NCBI GenBank assembly: GCA_029378245.1
Contig: JARKIF010000002.1
Coordinates: forward strand, 1,736,001 to 1,800,000
Origin: Roridomyces roridus
Lineage: Eukaryota > Basidiomycota > Agaricomycetes > Agaricales > Mycenaceae
Reading direction: 5' to 3'
Length of the DNA stretch: 64,000 bases
Shown: positions 21,617-32,818 of the stretch, one piece after another
Position numbering within the stretch: the stretch's first letter is position 1
Layout: every line of letters begins with the position of its first letter
Notes under the pieces: generated by a model
Databases searched by the model: none
Told to the model about the DNA's origin: nothing
What the model saw: the letters and a program-made list of their open reading frames with translations, nothing else
Program-made: the position numbers and the translations under genes

Positions 21617-22919
21617 CTAGGGAAGTATGACGAAACCAAGTGTTGGATCGGGTGGGAAAATCATCTTCGCCGCTGTGTCCGTGCTGGAGCCGTCCCGGAA
21701 GATGCGAACCTTTGTGCCTGGAGGGACCAACCCTTGTTTGCACTCTCTCCACTTTCCTAAGACGCACAACTGGACTCTAATGCCGTTCGCCTTCCAGTTT
21801 GGGTACTCGACAATCGTCGACTTGTCGTGGGTCCGTGCCAAGTAGAAGCTCCAAAAAAATTCGGGCCGGGTGCCATTGGCATCTACGCGATAATTCAGAG
21901 CCGAGTGCGTTGGGTGGTAAAAGACGATGAACTGTCCAACAGGGAAGGTCTTGATCTCCTCTGGAGAGACGTGGTCTGGGCGAGTGGCCTGCGTTCCAAC
22001 TTCCCGTTAGCTATTGTTGGATACGGTAGACACATAAGACGCACATTGAGGGCGTGAAGCTCCCTTGCAGGCAGCTGTAACGTTCGTATCTCTCGTTCAA
22101 AATATTCCACAGCAGTCTCGCTCTCGGTTAAGCCGCGGTCCAACGCGCTGAAAAATTCTTGCAGCTGCGGCTGAGTGGCCTCTAGTGATGTTCAGGGCCG
22201 GGCTTGAGCCCGAAAGCCCGACCAAGCCCGGCCCGGGCTTCATCAAGCCCAGCCTGGCCCGACATCAGGCTTGACAGGGCCCAGGGCTCGGGCTTGGGAA
22301 ATCTCAGGCCCGCTGAAGCCCGCCAGGCCCGGGCTCGGCTGTGTATCAGGCAGGCCGAATCACCGGCGCTCGGCAAGCTCTCCGGCGCCTGGTTATCACT
22401 TGCCGAGTGTCATTTGCTGCCGAACAGGTGAGTTGACTCACCCATATTCAGAATATTCTCTGATCTGCTCCAAGATCAGGCTTCGGCTCCTGCCGGCATG
22501 ACTCCGCGCACGGGAAGAGTGCATGTTTTGCCTGATCCAGCCTTTATCTTGCAATGCAAGTTGAATCAGCCACAGGCAATGCAAGAGATACATTTACACC
22601 CAATCTTTAAGCAAGTCTCCTAGTAGAAAAAAAAAACTTGTACCAAGCCCAGGCTCGAGCCCGGGCTTGAGGCTTGGGCCGGGCTTGATGCGGGCTCGGG
22701 CTCGGGCTCGGCAAATGTCAAGCCCAAGCCTGCCAAAGCCCAGCCCAAGCCCGGGCTTTTAGGCCCAGCCCGGCCCTGAACATCACTAGTGGCCTCGGGC
22801 CATTGAATTTGCAGATGCAGGACTACATGGTCGGGGACGAGATTCTGCCAATGTGAGGGACGAGACACTGAGGGATAAAAGCCTTGACCAACCTGCTTCG
22901 AGTCAAACAATTGCATCAT
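21617..22919 (-). pseudogene. Tandem unknown family, copy C (split by a MITE)
   Basis: Exon 1 MQLFDSKQ, the intron, and the start of exon 2 (NLVPDHVVLHLQIQWPEA) are followed by a 606-bp transposable element at 22183-22788. Beyond it the same reading continues as TQPQLQEFFSALDRGL and ETAVEYFEREIRTLQLPARE, then exon 3 with FIVFYHPTHSALNYRVDANG, FFWSFYLARTHDKSTIVEY and PPDPTLGFVILP. Apart from the element I see no other lesion, so this copy was probably intact when the element landed. Confidence 0.75.
22183..22788. mobile_element. Non-autonomous hAT-type MITE, 606 bp
   Basis: Perfect 22-bp terminal inverted repeats, tagtgatgttcagggccggg.. at the left end and its complement at the right. They are flanked by a perfect 8-bp target-site duplication, gtggcctc at 22175-22182 and 22789-22796. 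Eight-base duplications and ta/cagtg-type ends are the signature of the hAT superfamily. About 170-200 bases at each end are packed with short GGGC(T)TGGGC/AGCCCGGGC repeats in both orientations, able to form hairpins; the central part (about 22390-22620) is unique and non-coding. No transposase frame exists, so it must have been moved by an element elsewhere. Confidence 0.93.
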
Positions 22920-22987
22920 GGACGGAGAGGACAAAAGTGGTGAACAGCCACTGATACCAAATTGATTCTCCTATCAAGACATGATTG

Positions 22988-23693
22988 CTAGTCCTTAGTT
23001 GCGCGGGTTGAGAGGCTCGCGCTGGGGTATAGCAGGATGACACTCGTGATCTCGGACAGCGTAGGATCGGCTGGAAAGGTGATCTCCACCGCTTTGTTCT
23101 GGTCCCATGCTCTCTTATAGATGCGAACCCGCGCGTTAGGGATAACCAAACCCTGTGTCAGATTTTGCCACTTTTCGGCAAAATGAATCTGAACACGAAT
23201 GTCGTTCGCCTTCCAATGCGGCTACTCGATGATGGATGCCTTGTCTTCGGTCTGCGCCAAGTAGAAGGTCCACGGGAACTGTTGGGTGGAGGTTCCGAGC
23301 GAGTGCGTGGGGTGGTAAAGGACTAGGAACGGTCCCACAGGGTAGGTCGTAATTTCCTCTGGGTGGACATGATCGGGCCGTGTGGCCTGTTCAACTTCAC
23401 GTTAGCTCGATTGTATGTGGATACGATGGACACACATGCGAGGAGGGCGTAAGCTTGATTGCCAAATTGCTCCAAGTTTTGATTCTCTTGTTCTTCGTTG
23501 TGAGCCACTGGATCCCCGTCGGAACCTAAACAGCTCTCCAACGCGGTGAAACGCTTTTGCTGCTCGTGCTGCGACGCGGTGGGACAACGACGTTGAAGCT
23601 GGTCTAGGACGAGACTCTGCTAACGTGAAGAGTAAGAGTTTGAGAGATAAGCCTGGTGTTGAAGCTAGCCTGTTTCGAGTCAACGAAATGCAC
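22988..23693 (-). pseudogene. Tandem unknown family, copy D (start, splice and nonsense lesions)
   Basis: Where the other copies begin ATGCAT(T), this one has GTGCATTTCGTTGACTCG, so the start codon is lost. The first intron donor is gc (cag|gctagc) instead of gt. In exon 3 an in-frame TAG replaces the Tyr codon of the conserved IIEY. Conserved pieces still readable: GPFLVLYHPTHSLG, FPWTFYLAQTEDKASIIE, HWKANDIRVQIHFAEKW, GLVIPNARVRIYKRAW and EITFPADPTLSEITSVILLY. Three independent defects make this a pseudogene whatever the base accuracy. Confidence 0.85.
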
Positions 23694-23825
23694 GATGATG
23701 GAAGGAGACAAGAGTGAGGAACAGCCACTGATACCAGAAATTGATGGGATGGTTCAACGGAATTCGAGGTGTGAGCATTATTGTACGATTAAGAGCATAT
23801 ATGTAGAAAACATAGAAGGAGTCGA

Positions 23826-25759
<1,934 letters not shown>

Positions 25760-25877
25760 TTTGAGTGCGCAGAAGAGGACCAAGACCCAGCAGGGTGCAC
25801 AAGCTTATATAGACCGCCATGCTGCTGAAGCGAGTTGGACCAAGTTTGATCGATTACGATTCCATCACATATGACTT

Positions 25878-26954
25878 TTACTCTTCTGTTTGTCGCCAGA
25901 TTTTGACCGTCCCATCCGCACTGGCAGTGAACATCTCTCCCTTCTCCACCGGATGGTGTTCGGTCCAGGTAATGACCTTGTTGTGCACCTTTGGCGGAGG
26001 GTTGGGTTCAAGTGGTTTCGCCTACTTTCCTTCAGTCACGCACATGAGTAAGAAAAGGGAACGCACATCGAGCAAGTCCCAAGCCCAAACCACGCCCTTT
26101 TCGTCTCCGCATATCACACTCGCCTCGCCGTGCCCGAAACAAGCACGACAGCGATACTCGGTATTCACGTGGGCAGTGAAATCATTGAGCAGCTTTCCCG
26201 TGCTCATGTCCATCAGACGAATATGCGAGTCGAGCGTCGTAACGAGCATAGTCTGGTTGTCCTGCGTAGGGACAACCGAGGTCACAGGAACTAGCGGAAT
26301 ATCAGTTGAGAAGGTCGAACAAGATTCAGAGTCACGCACATCCAATGTAGTCTGAGCGCAATTCGCCCTTGCGTAGGTCGTATGTGCGGACATGGCCATC
26401 CAACGACCCGGTCGTGATGTAGCTTGATCCAACGTGGAGGGTCTGCACGGCGTCGCGGGCCTCTTCCAGGACTTGAATGGCCTGTCGGGTCTGTGCCCTG
26501 AGGTCCCACAACCGCACCGTAGAGTCGAAGGATCCACTGGCAAGTACAGACGCGTCTTGATTGAATTCCACGACGTGTATCTTGCCTAAATGGCCCGGAA
26601 GTCTGCGAGTCGTGACAGCCGTCGCGACGTCCCAGACAAAGACTGAACGATCCCCTCCAGACGAAGCAAACTGAGCATTATCATGCGACCTGGAGCAGCA
26701 TCAGTAACCCGTATTTCCAAGCCTGCAGATACGGACACTGTTATAGAAAGCACTTCGTAGCCATGAGCAGCGAATGTCTTGACCTCAGTGCCGAGGTTCG
26801 CGTTCCATAGTTTAACGGTTCGGTCTTGGCCGCCAGTGAGAATGTATTTGGCGGCTCCCTTGGCGTATCGAGCGGCGTTGATGGGGCCCTTGTGCCCGGT
26901 GAGCGTCGTGTGGAGGCGACGAGGAAGAGCTTCGGGACCCCGAGACGGTGCCAT
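25878..26954 (-). CDS. WD-repeat protein WDR83/MORG1 homologue
   Basis: Seven-bladed propeller like mammalian WDR83 (MAPK organizer 1, also found in spliceosomal C complexes). Starts MAPSRGPEALPRRLHTTLTG. Blades: YILTGGQDRTVKLWNANLG; SSGGDRSVFVWDV; LASGSFDSTVRLWDLRAQ with the family-specific RQAIQVLEEARDAVQTL; YITTGSLDGHVRTYDLRKGE; LVTTLDSHIRLMDMSTGKLL; VNTEYRCRACFGHGEASVIC; and FTASADGTVKIWRQTEE. At least four introns. Start codon only 33 bp from the divergent F-box gene. Part of this gene is duplicated at 19491-19585. Confidence 0.88.
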
Positions 26955-26987
26955 GGGCGTAATCAAGTGACTCTGCTATCTCCCATC

Positions 26988-28696
26988 ATGTCCAAACGCA
27001 GCTTGGACGATTCGTCTCTGCCGCCTTCCAAGCGACTTCATTCCGAGTCTGGAGCTCCTGCTGCTGTCAGCCTCAGAACGTTCGACAGCGCACTCTACGA
27101 GGAACTCATATTGCTCATCTTCGCCAACTTGGAATGGCATGATCTGTCTGCTGCTCAGGCGGTCAACAAGAACTGGGCCCGACTATCACTGGATAGAGGC
27201 CTATGGAAGAACCAATATCTCCAGGTCTTTGGTCGCACCCGCTTGCGCGGAGCCAAGGGCTTCATTGGGCGCACTGACGGGAGAGAAATTAAACGATTGC
27301 CCGAGAGGGCGAAAGCGACCGAAGATGATTTTAAAGACTGGCGCTGTATGTTTCGCATCAGCTGGAACTGGAAGAGAGGTAGGCAATATTCCTCGTTCCT
27401 TCCTTTCACTAACAAGACGCAATAGGCCGTTGTACAACTCAACGCGTCGAGGGGATTCTGACATCGGAATCTGCTCCGGCGCACGTTCTCCTAACTGGGG
27501 GTGTCACCATTGTTGCTTCACAAGAAGCAAGCCTATGCCCAGAAGTACATTGTTTGTCTAGTGGCGGCGCCCCACAGCAGACCCTTTCCTGTGGTTCTCC
27601 CAGACATAGACAACCATTTCACATTACGGCGCTCGCCCTGGACCAGTCCGCGCCAATCTCTGGGATTTTGCAGCTCGCCGTCTTCTTGTCAACGGGGGAA
27701 TTTCTAATATTTGCCATAAACCAGCTAAATCCGTCAGCTTCCACCCTCAAATTTACCTACGTTCCGCTCCGCCCAGGCACGCGGACAACTCCCATAATAC
27801 AAGCGGTTTACCACCACCCTCTTCTCATCAGTCTCTCTGAGGCGTTTACACTCTCACTGTACGACTTGTCGTCAGACACGATCACTCACACGCAGACGCT
27901 TACTGCATACACGACGTTCCCGCCATCTTCCCTTGTCCTGTCAGCCCAAACGCCAGGAAATCGGTACAAGCTGGTTCTAACGTATACTGTCCCGATATTT
28001 CCTATGCATTTCTCGATAGGTAAGACCGTTACTATGTGTCTCCATTCCCGCTGCTAATCGTGTTGTAGGCGTGACCGAGTTGATAATCTCGGGGAGTTCA
28101 TCACCCCTGGGTGTAACTTCGACACGAACTGTGCGGGCGCTTGATGTACCAGCTGGCTGGATTGACCAGGAAAAGCTCCACTTGATGCAGGAGCAATGGT
28201 CTCGTAAGCTGTTGAGTATTCAAGATACACAGTCGGACGGCAAATGGGTGCGTTTACTCCAGAAACGCGGTTCTGCACTCAACTGGAATAGGTCATACTT
28301 GCACCCGGCGCGGCTCCTCTGCCCGGCGCTCAATCTTCCATCGGCACGACAACTCCGTACCATGTGTCTGGAGACTCGTTATCAAGTTTGCAACTCTACC
28401 GACTTTTTCTACCTGCGGCGAGCTCTGTAGCTTCGCCGTCGCCCAAACTAACGTTTGTGCGCCACCTGCACCATACGGCGGACCCGGTTTCCTCTATGGC
28501 CGTCGCTGACGGCCGATGTGTAACCCTCGGGAAAAACGGAGGCATCATGGTCTATGATTTGGAGTCCGGTACGGGCGCCGCGGTCGCGTCCCCTTCCCCT
28601 TCAAAGTTGGACAGCGTGGGCACCGTTGTATTCGACGATCGGAGGATTATCACTGCAAGGGCAGGGACATTGCAGGTACACTGCTTCGACATCTAG
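26988..28696 (+). CDS. F-box protein with a propeller-like C-terminal half
   Basis: Starts MSKRSLDDSSLPPSKRLHSE. F-box at about residues 38-85: LYEELILLIFANLEWHDLSA, QAVNKNWARLSLDRGLWKN, which would bind Skp1 in an SCF ubiquitin ligase. The remainder (FHITALALDQSAPISGILQL, STGEFLIFAINQL, SMAVADGRCVTLGKNGGIMV, VGTVVFDDRRIITARAG) looks like irregular WD-type strands ending LQVHCFDI, likely the substrate-recognition part. Introns near 27378-27424, 28020-28068, 28248-28291 (uncertain) and 28334-28360 (uncertain). Specific substrate unknown. Resembles fungal F-box/WD proteins of unknown target. Confidence 0.75.
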
Positions 28697-29138
28697 ATCT
28701 ATAACTTATCTTTTGTGTGAGCACACCACTCTGGAGCCTGCGATTGGAAACTGATTCTCTTCTCTGGGTTTATCAGATATTAGTAATAAAGTTCTGTACC
28801 TTCTGTCTGTCCGCCGGTGGCGAGTATGTTCGGACGCATGTATGTTTTTGCATGGCAGGCTTCGAACGGGAGACGCGGGACTTGCCGTTAAGCTTGCCTG
28901 CGACGGTGAGTCCTTGCTTATGAAGCATGATTCCAGCCCGCTCGGATGTATTAACCCTTGAAGACGGATTTTATCGGCGCCACTCAGACTCAAGGCCAAG
29001 GGACCGCGACCCTGGCTCCGCGGATGTAGAGATTCTCTCCTTGTCGCTACTGCGGAATGTCGTCCCGGTAACAAGTCAGATGATAGATGCTCCTCTGTAT
29101 ATAAACGCCCTGGACTGGCCTGCTCGAGTCGATCCAAT
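28697..29138. other. Intergenic region before the velvet gene
   Basis: No gene seen on either strand; the long leftward open stretch here runs antisense through the velvet first exons and lacks family resemblance. It contains the 3' flank of the F-box gene and the velvet promoter. Confidence 0.5.
29098..29105 (+). promoter_or_regulatory. TATA box of the velvet-domain gene
   Basis: tatataaa, 41 bases upstream of the ATG at 29139. Perfect match at a usual fungal distance, implying a short leader. Confidence 0.55.
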
Positions 29139-29881
29139 ATGACCCACATCGTCGAAATCCAATCGCCAATCCACGGGAGAAAGTACGTGTTCTGTGGCGA
29201 TTCAATTTTTTTTTTACCGACCGGTGCAACACAGGAGTCACAAAAGAGGCCAAGGAGCTCTTCGACCACTCGACCCGCCGCCTCTTGTTGAATTGAACTG
29301 CCTCGACGAACAACTGCACAAGTAGGTACAATGTTACTTTTGCCATATTTCTTTGACACCATAACTTCAGCCGGTTCCTCTTCTACTGCTCATCCGAGAA
29401 AACGGTCTACTGCACCGCCGAGCTCTTCCGCGTCCCCAGTCCGACCCCCTGCGCGTCGCCGACGGGCGAATGGACGTACTACACTCCACTCGGCGTGGAC
29501 TTGGACACGGGGTTGCCAACCTACCAACTATCAACTGGTTCAGGCCCTATTCCGCGTGACAATGTCGGCCAATTCGGGAACCATATCCTGCACGCGGGCG
29601 CCTCTGAATCGCATCTGCTCAGGGGCAACCAGACTGCGCAGGCTCACGTTAACCCGCAGACTGGGCGCATTACTTTCGCGTTTCCCGGCTTGGGCGTGCT
29701 GCAGAATGGGCATTATCTGCTGGGGTATCGGGTGTCTGTGGGCACGGAGAGCAACGCGCCGATTGTGGCTACGTGTCTTGGGGGCGTGTTTTCGGTTGAG
29801 AGGGCGGATAATTTTCAGGGGATGCAGGCAAAGACGGCACTGACGCAGGCTCTAAAACCTGTTAATGTTTTGCGGCGATGA
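29139..29881 (+). CDS. Velvet-domain regulator
   Basis: Velvet proteins are NF-kappaB-fold DNA-binding regulators of development, spores and secondary metabolism. Starts MTHIVEIQSPIHGRK; introns at 29183 (gtacgt..acacag) and about 29319-29371. Spliced sequence: SHKRGQGALRPLDPPPLVEL (the conserved RP.DPPP.V segment), FLFYCSSEKTVYCTAELF, GRITFAFPGLGVLQNGHYLL, GYRVSVGTESNAPIVATC and GVFSVERADNFQGMQ with TALTQALK, matching the C-terminal FpGm.eST.LT..f signature. About 210 residues, a minimal velvet domain, closer in size to VosA/VelB-type than to VeA. It ends VNVLRR. Confidence 0.8.
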
Positions 29882-30009
29882 TGTATGAACGTGGAATAGT
29901 GTACCGTGTATAGTTTCTTGCAGAATGGATGTATCAGCGCCCATATTTGGTTCGGCTTGCCACAAATGGCGCTCTGACCTCGATGGTCTTTTAACTCGAG
30001 ACAATCGCA

Positions 30010-30516
30010 ATGTCGGACATGCAGCCTGCGCTTCTCACGCGCATCGACAGTGTTACCCAAGAATTGTTGGGCAAGAAGTTACGGCTTGCCGGGGAGTGAG
30101 TCTGGTGCCAGTCCCGGCTTGCTTCTTGCCGCACAACTGACGTTTTCCAGAGTGCTTGCATACGACGCGACGACAGCTCTCGTGATCCTGCGGGCACGAG
30201 CAAGGGACGGAGGAGAGGGTTGGGCAGGGGTGCTGGTGGATGTTTCTGATTGTGTATCGCAGTGGTCCAAGCCGTGGCTACGCGAACGATTCTGCAAGGT
30301 TACGACGGTCGGATACTTGGAGCGCGCTGCGGTGAGAAAGAGACTGTAATCTTGGGTTGGAATCGCAGCTGATGGCTATAGGACACGCGGCTGCCAGAGA
30401 TGCCCCCACATGTTCGGCTGCCTGGGGTGCTGGATTGCGGGCTGGTGGTACGGGCCCTGCTGGTCTCATCGGCGAGGGACCTGACAATGGAGACCTGGGA
30501 TGAAGCAATAGGATAA
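30010..30516 (+). CDS. Small OB-fold-like protein, possibly TEN1
   Basis: About 130 residues: MSDMQPALLTRIDSVTQELL, GKKLRLAGEVLAYDATTALV (across an intron gtgagt..tttccag), GVLVDVSDCVSQWSKPWLRE, KVTTVGYLERAADTRLPEMP (across an intron gtgaga..ctatag), LDCGLVVRALLVSSARDL and a final MET-containing helix ending DEAIG. The strand pattern with VRFxGxVxxYD-like opening resembles single OB-fold proteins such as TEN1 of the CST telomere complex or the small RPA subunit. The assignment is by pattern only; TEN1 is preferred because of the L.GKK.R..G.VL.YD...A opening. Confidence 0.5.
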
Positions 30517-30600
30517 AACGCCTTTGTATCGGGGTTTCGAAAGTGAATGGATAGTTACCCGATTTGGATTGTACGCCTTTGCCCTCCCCCACCACATACA

Positions 30601-31680
30601 ATGGCCGCCCTCTACCCTATATCCAACGCAAGAGCTGAGCGACTCCCAGACACGCCACCCAGCTCGAGACCCATTCTGCCAGCGACACCCTCGCCAGTGT
30701 ACACTACCGTCGAGCACCCCGACGTGCACCTCTTTCTAAACCATCTCGACTTTGTACAATCTAGCCCTGGACTCTTACACCACTACTCCCCGCCATCCAA
30801 GCCTACCATCTTTGCCCTCGCGGCCCTCGCCGTCTTCTCCTCGCCACACGACAAGAAGTGGTCGTGCTTCTGGGGGCTCAACAGCCGTGTGCACACTGCG
30901 AGATCCGTCCAGGCTGTCCTTGGTGCGTCTCCTTTATACCTATGTGGCCCACCAACTCAGTCGTTGCTTCAGAATCCGGGCAGAACCTGATTATCCCCTT
31001 CTTCTGGCCAGGCGTGGCGGGCGCGCTGTCTCAGCTTGCCGAGCGTGAGGCACGCGTCGTTGCCGCGGTGAAGAAACGCAAGGCTGCTGAAGCTGCTGTG
31101 GCTAAAGAGGTAGAGCCACCGCAGAAGGTGCAGCGCGTGACTAGGGCCAGCGTTCGCCAGCAGCAGTCGGAAGATGTGCCCTCGGGCGACGCCACACTTG
31201 CCATCGCCATCGACGAGCGAGACGGGTCGACCCGTACGCGCCAGTGTGCGTAAGGCACAGCAGCAGAAACAGCAGCAACAACAACAGGACAAGGAGGATG
31301 ACGATGTGCTGCCCATTGTGCGCCCGCCGCATACTCGTGCCCCATCGACAACGTCATCGCAATATTCGAGCGAGACGACGGTGGTCTCTTCCTCGCCTTG
31401 GTCGCGTGGGGCGTCGGTCGCAACTGTCGTCGAAAGTGACATTGCTGATTCCGTCATCGGCGGCGACAAGAAGGGCAAGGGGCGGGAAACCGACGCGGCA
31501 GTGGCAGTGGCGCCGATTGTGTCGGAGGATGCGGATCCTGCTGCTGCAAGCATAATGACGCGTAGTCGCACCAGTACCCGCAAGACGCTCGTCATCAAGT
31601 GCGCTACGACCAAGACTAGGCGCACACCGACTGCTCGCCGTGCCCCGACTGGGAAGCGAAAGACGGCCAAGGTTCGCTGA
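30601..31680 (+). CDS. Hypothetical basic, Gln/Thr-rich protein
   Basis: Not recognised. MAALYPISNARAERLPDTPP (an in-frame ATG also lies at 30547), a globular part VHLFLNHLDFVQSSPGLLHH, PTIFALAALAVFSSPHDKKW and ARSVQAVL. A 50-bp intron (gtgcgt..gcttcag, about 30921-30970) is followed by SGQNLIIPFFWPGVAGALSQ, then a basic low-complexity tail with a Q-run (near 31255-31290) and a very basic end TPTARRAPTGKRKTAKVR. The frame changes between 31145 and 31235. An intron from gtcgga to cgccag (about 79 bp) would restore it, otherwise a base error is present. The basic tail suggests a nuclear protein. Confidence 0.6.
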
Positions 31681-31837
31681 AGATGACTCGGGGTTTTTTC
31701 TTTCTCTCTATTTCTTGATGTGTTTCCTTGGGCGGCCAGTGTAACGCGTATATCTTTGTAGAGGACACGCTAGGGAACTGTACATCATATTATCAACGCG
31801 ATACCTTGTTTGTATTTGTCAATAACGTGACCGCTGT

Positions 31838-32330
31838 TCATTGACGACCAAATGTCCTTGTAGTTTGCAAGTCCTCCGAGTCCCTTGTAAGTACCTCTGG
31901 TGGCCCTTGGGAGCAGCGTGCAAGTCTTATCGATTTAGGATCTACATATTCTGTGGAAATTCCAGAAATTCCTTCAAGAATCTCGACACGTGCGGCGACG
32001 GCGTTGATGTCTATATCTCTCGCTAAAATCTCCCGCCAATCCTCCCTCGCCACTACCAGTGGCCGGTTTTCGGTCTCCGGATTGGTGCCGATGCTTGAAC
32101 CCAAGACCGTGAGGATGCCAGCGAGCGGGTCAGCTGTCTTCCGGCTGCGAGGAAAATTTAAAAGTACTCACGCCTCGGGGAACAAGTGCTCCAGGGAAAC
32201 GATGCAAATCGTTAATTGGACGTGTGGATCTGTCCTGGCCTTCGATCTATCAGGTCCGTCCGTCCGTCAGTAGTACAAGAAGGCGCGGAAAAGTGGGTAC
32301 ACATCTCCCGCAACCTCCAGCATCTCCGTT
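31838..32330 (-). CDS. Possible small gene or remnant, unrecognised
   Basis: Leftward pieces that look coding: LRTEMLEVAGD (about 32340-32305), RSKARTDPHVQLTICIVSLE ending HLFPEA (about 32245-32175), and ADPLAGILTVLGSSIGTNPE continuing to AARVEILEGISGISTEYVD (about 32140-31920). A 27-bp gtgagt..cctcgcag segment joins HLFPEA to RKTADPLAG in frame, very short for an intron but with perfect borders. No domain recognised and no clear start. It may be a decayed gene. Confidence 0.3.
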
Positions 32331-32818
32331 CTTAGAATGCATAAATGCATGCGAGCACCTATGAGCCCTCGCCGTCGCGTGCGGAACGTGCGTCCGCAGG
32401 CCATTCGACGCGATCTAGGAGTGTACCGGAATTCCACGTGATCGAGAGTCAGGTACAGCGACGGAACTTTCTTGAAATTTTAATTGTCTTGAGGATAATA
32501 AACCTCTTTTTTGTCTGTGAAACGTGGGGTAGAGTGGACAGACGGGATGTTTTGTTGAAACATGGCAACTCTGAGGCTGGGACCTGCCGGCGGACATAAC
32601 ATAGCCATAGTATAGATGATTTGCGCGGGAAGCGACGAGCACGGCGGTGGTCACTGGCTCGGGAGGATTAGCAACGGAGAGTCCGGGAGGGACCATGCCA
32701 TGCGGTGCAAGAACATTGGGCCATAGGGACATCTTCGGGGAGCTGTGTGACCGAGAATTACCTGTTTCGATTCAGCGTCATTCAGAGGTCTCGACCTCTG
32801 CTCTTACCAAGTACCACC

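Noticed and set aside
22183..22788. Coding potential in the MITE
   Set aside because: Open frames are Pro/Ala/Gly/Ser products of the GGGC-rich ends; no transposase motif.
28706..29362. 218-codon minus-strand open frame
   Set aside because: Overlaps the velvet gene in antisense and has no recognisable domain; the velvet signature on the plus strand is clear.
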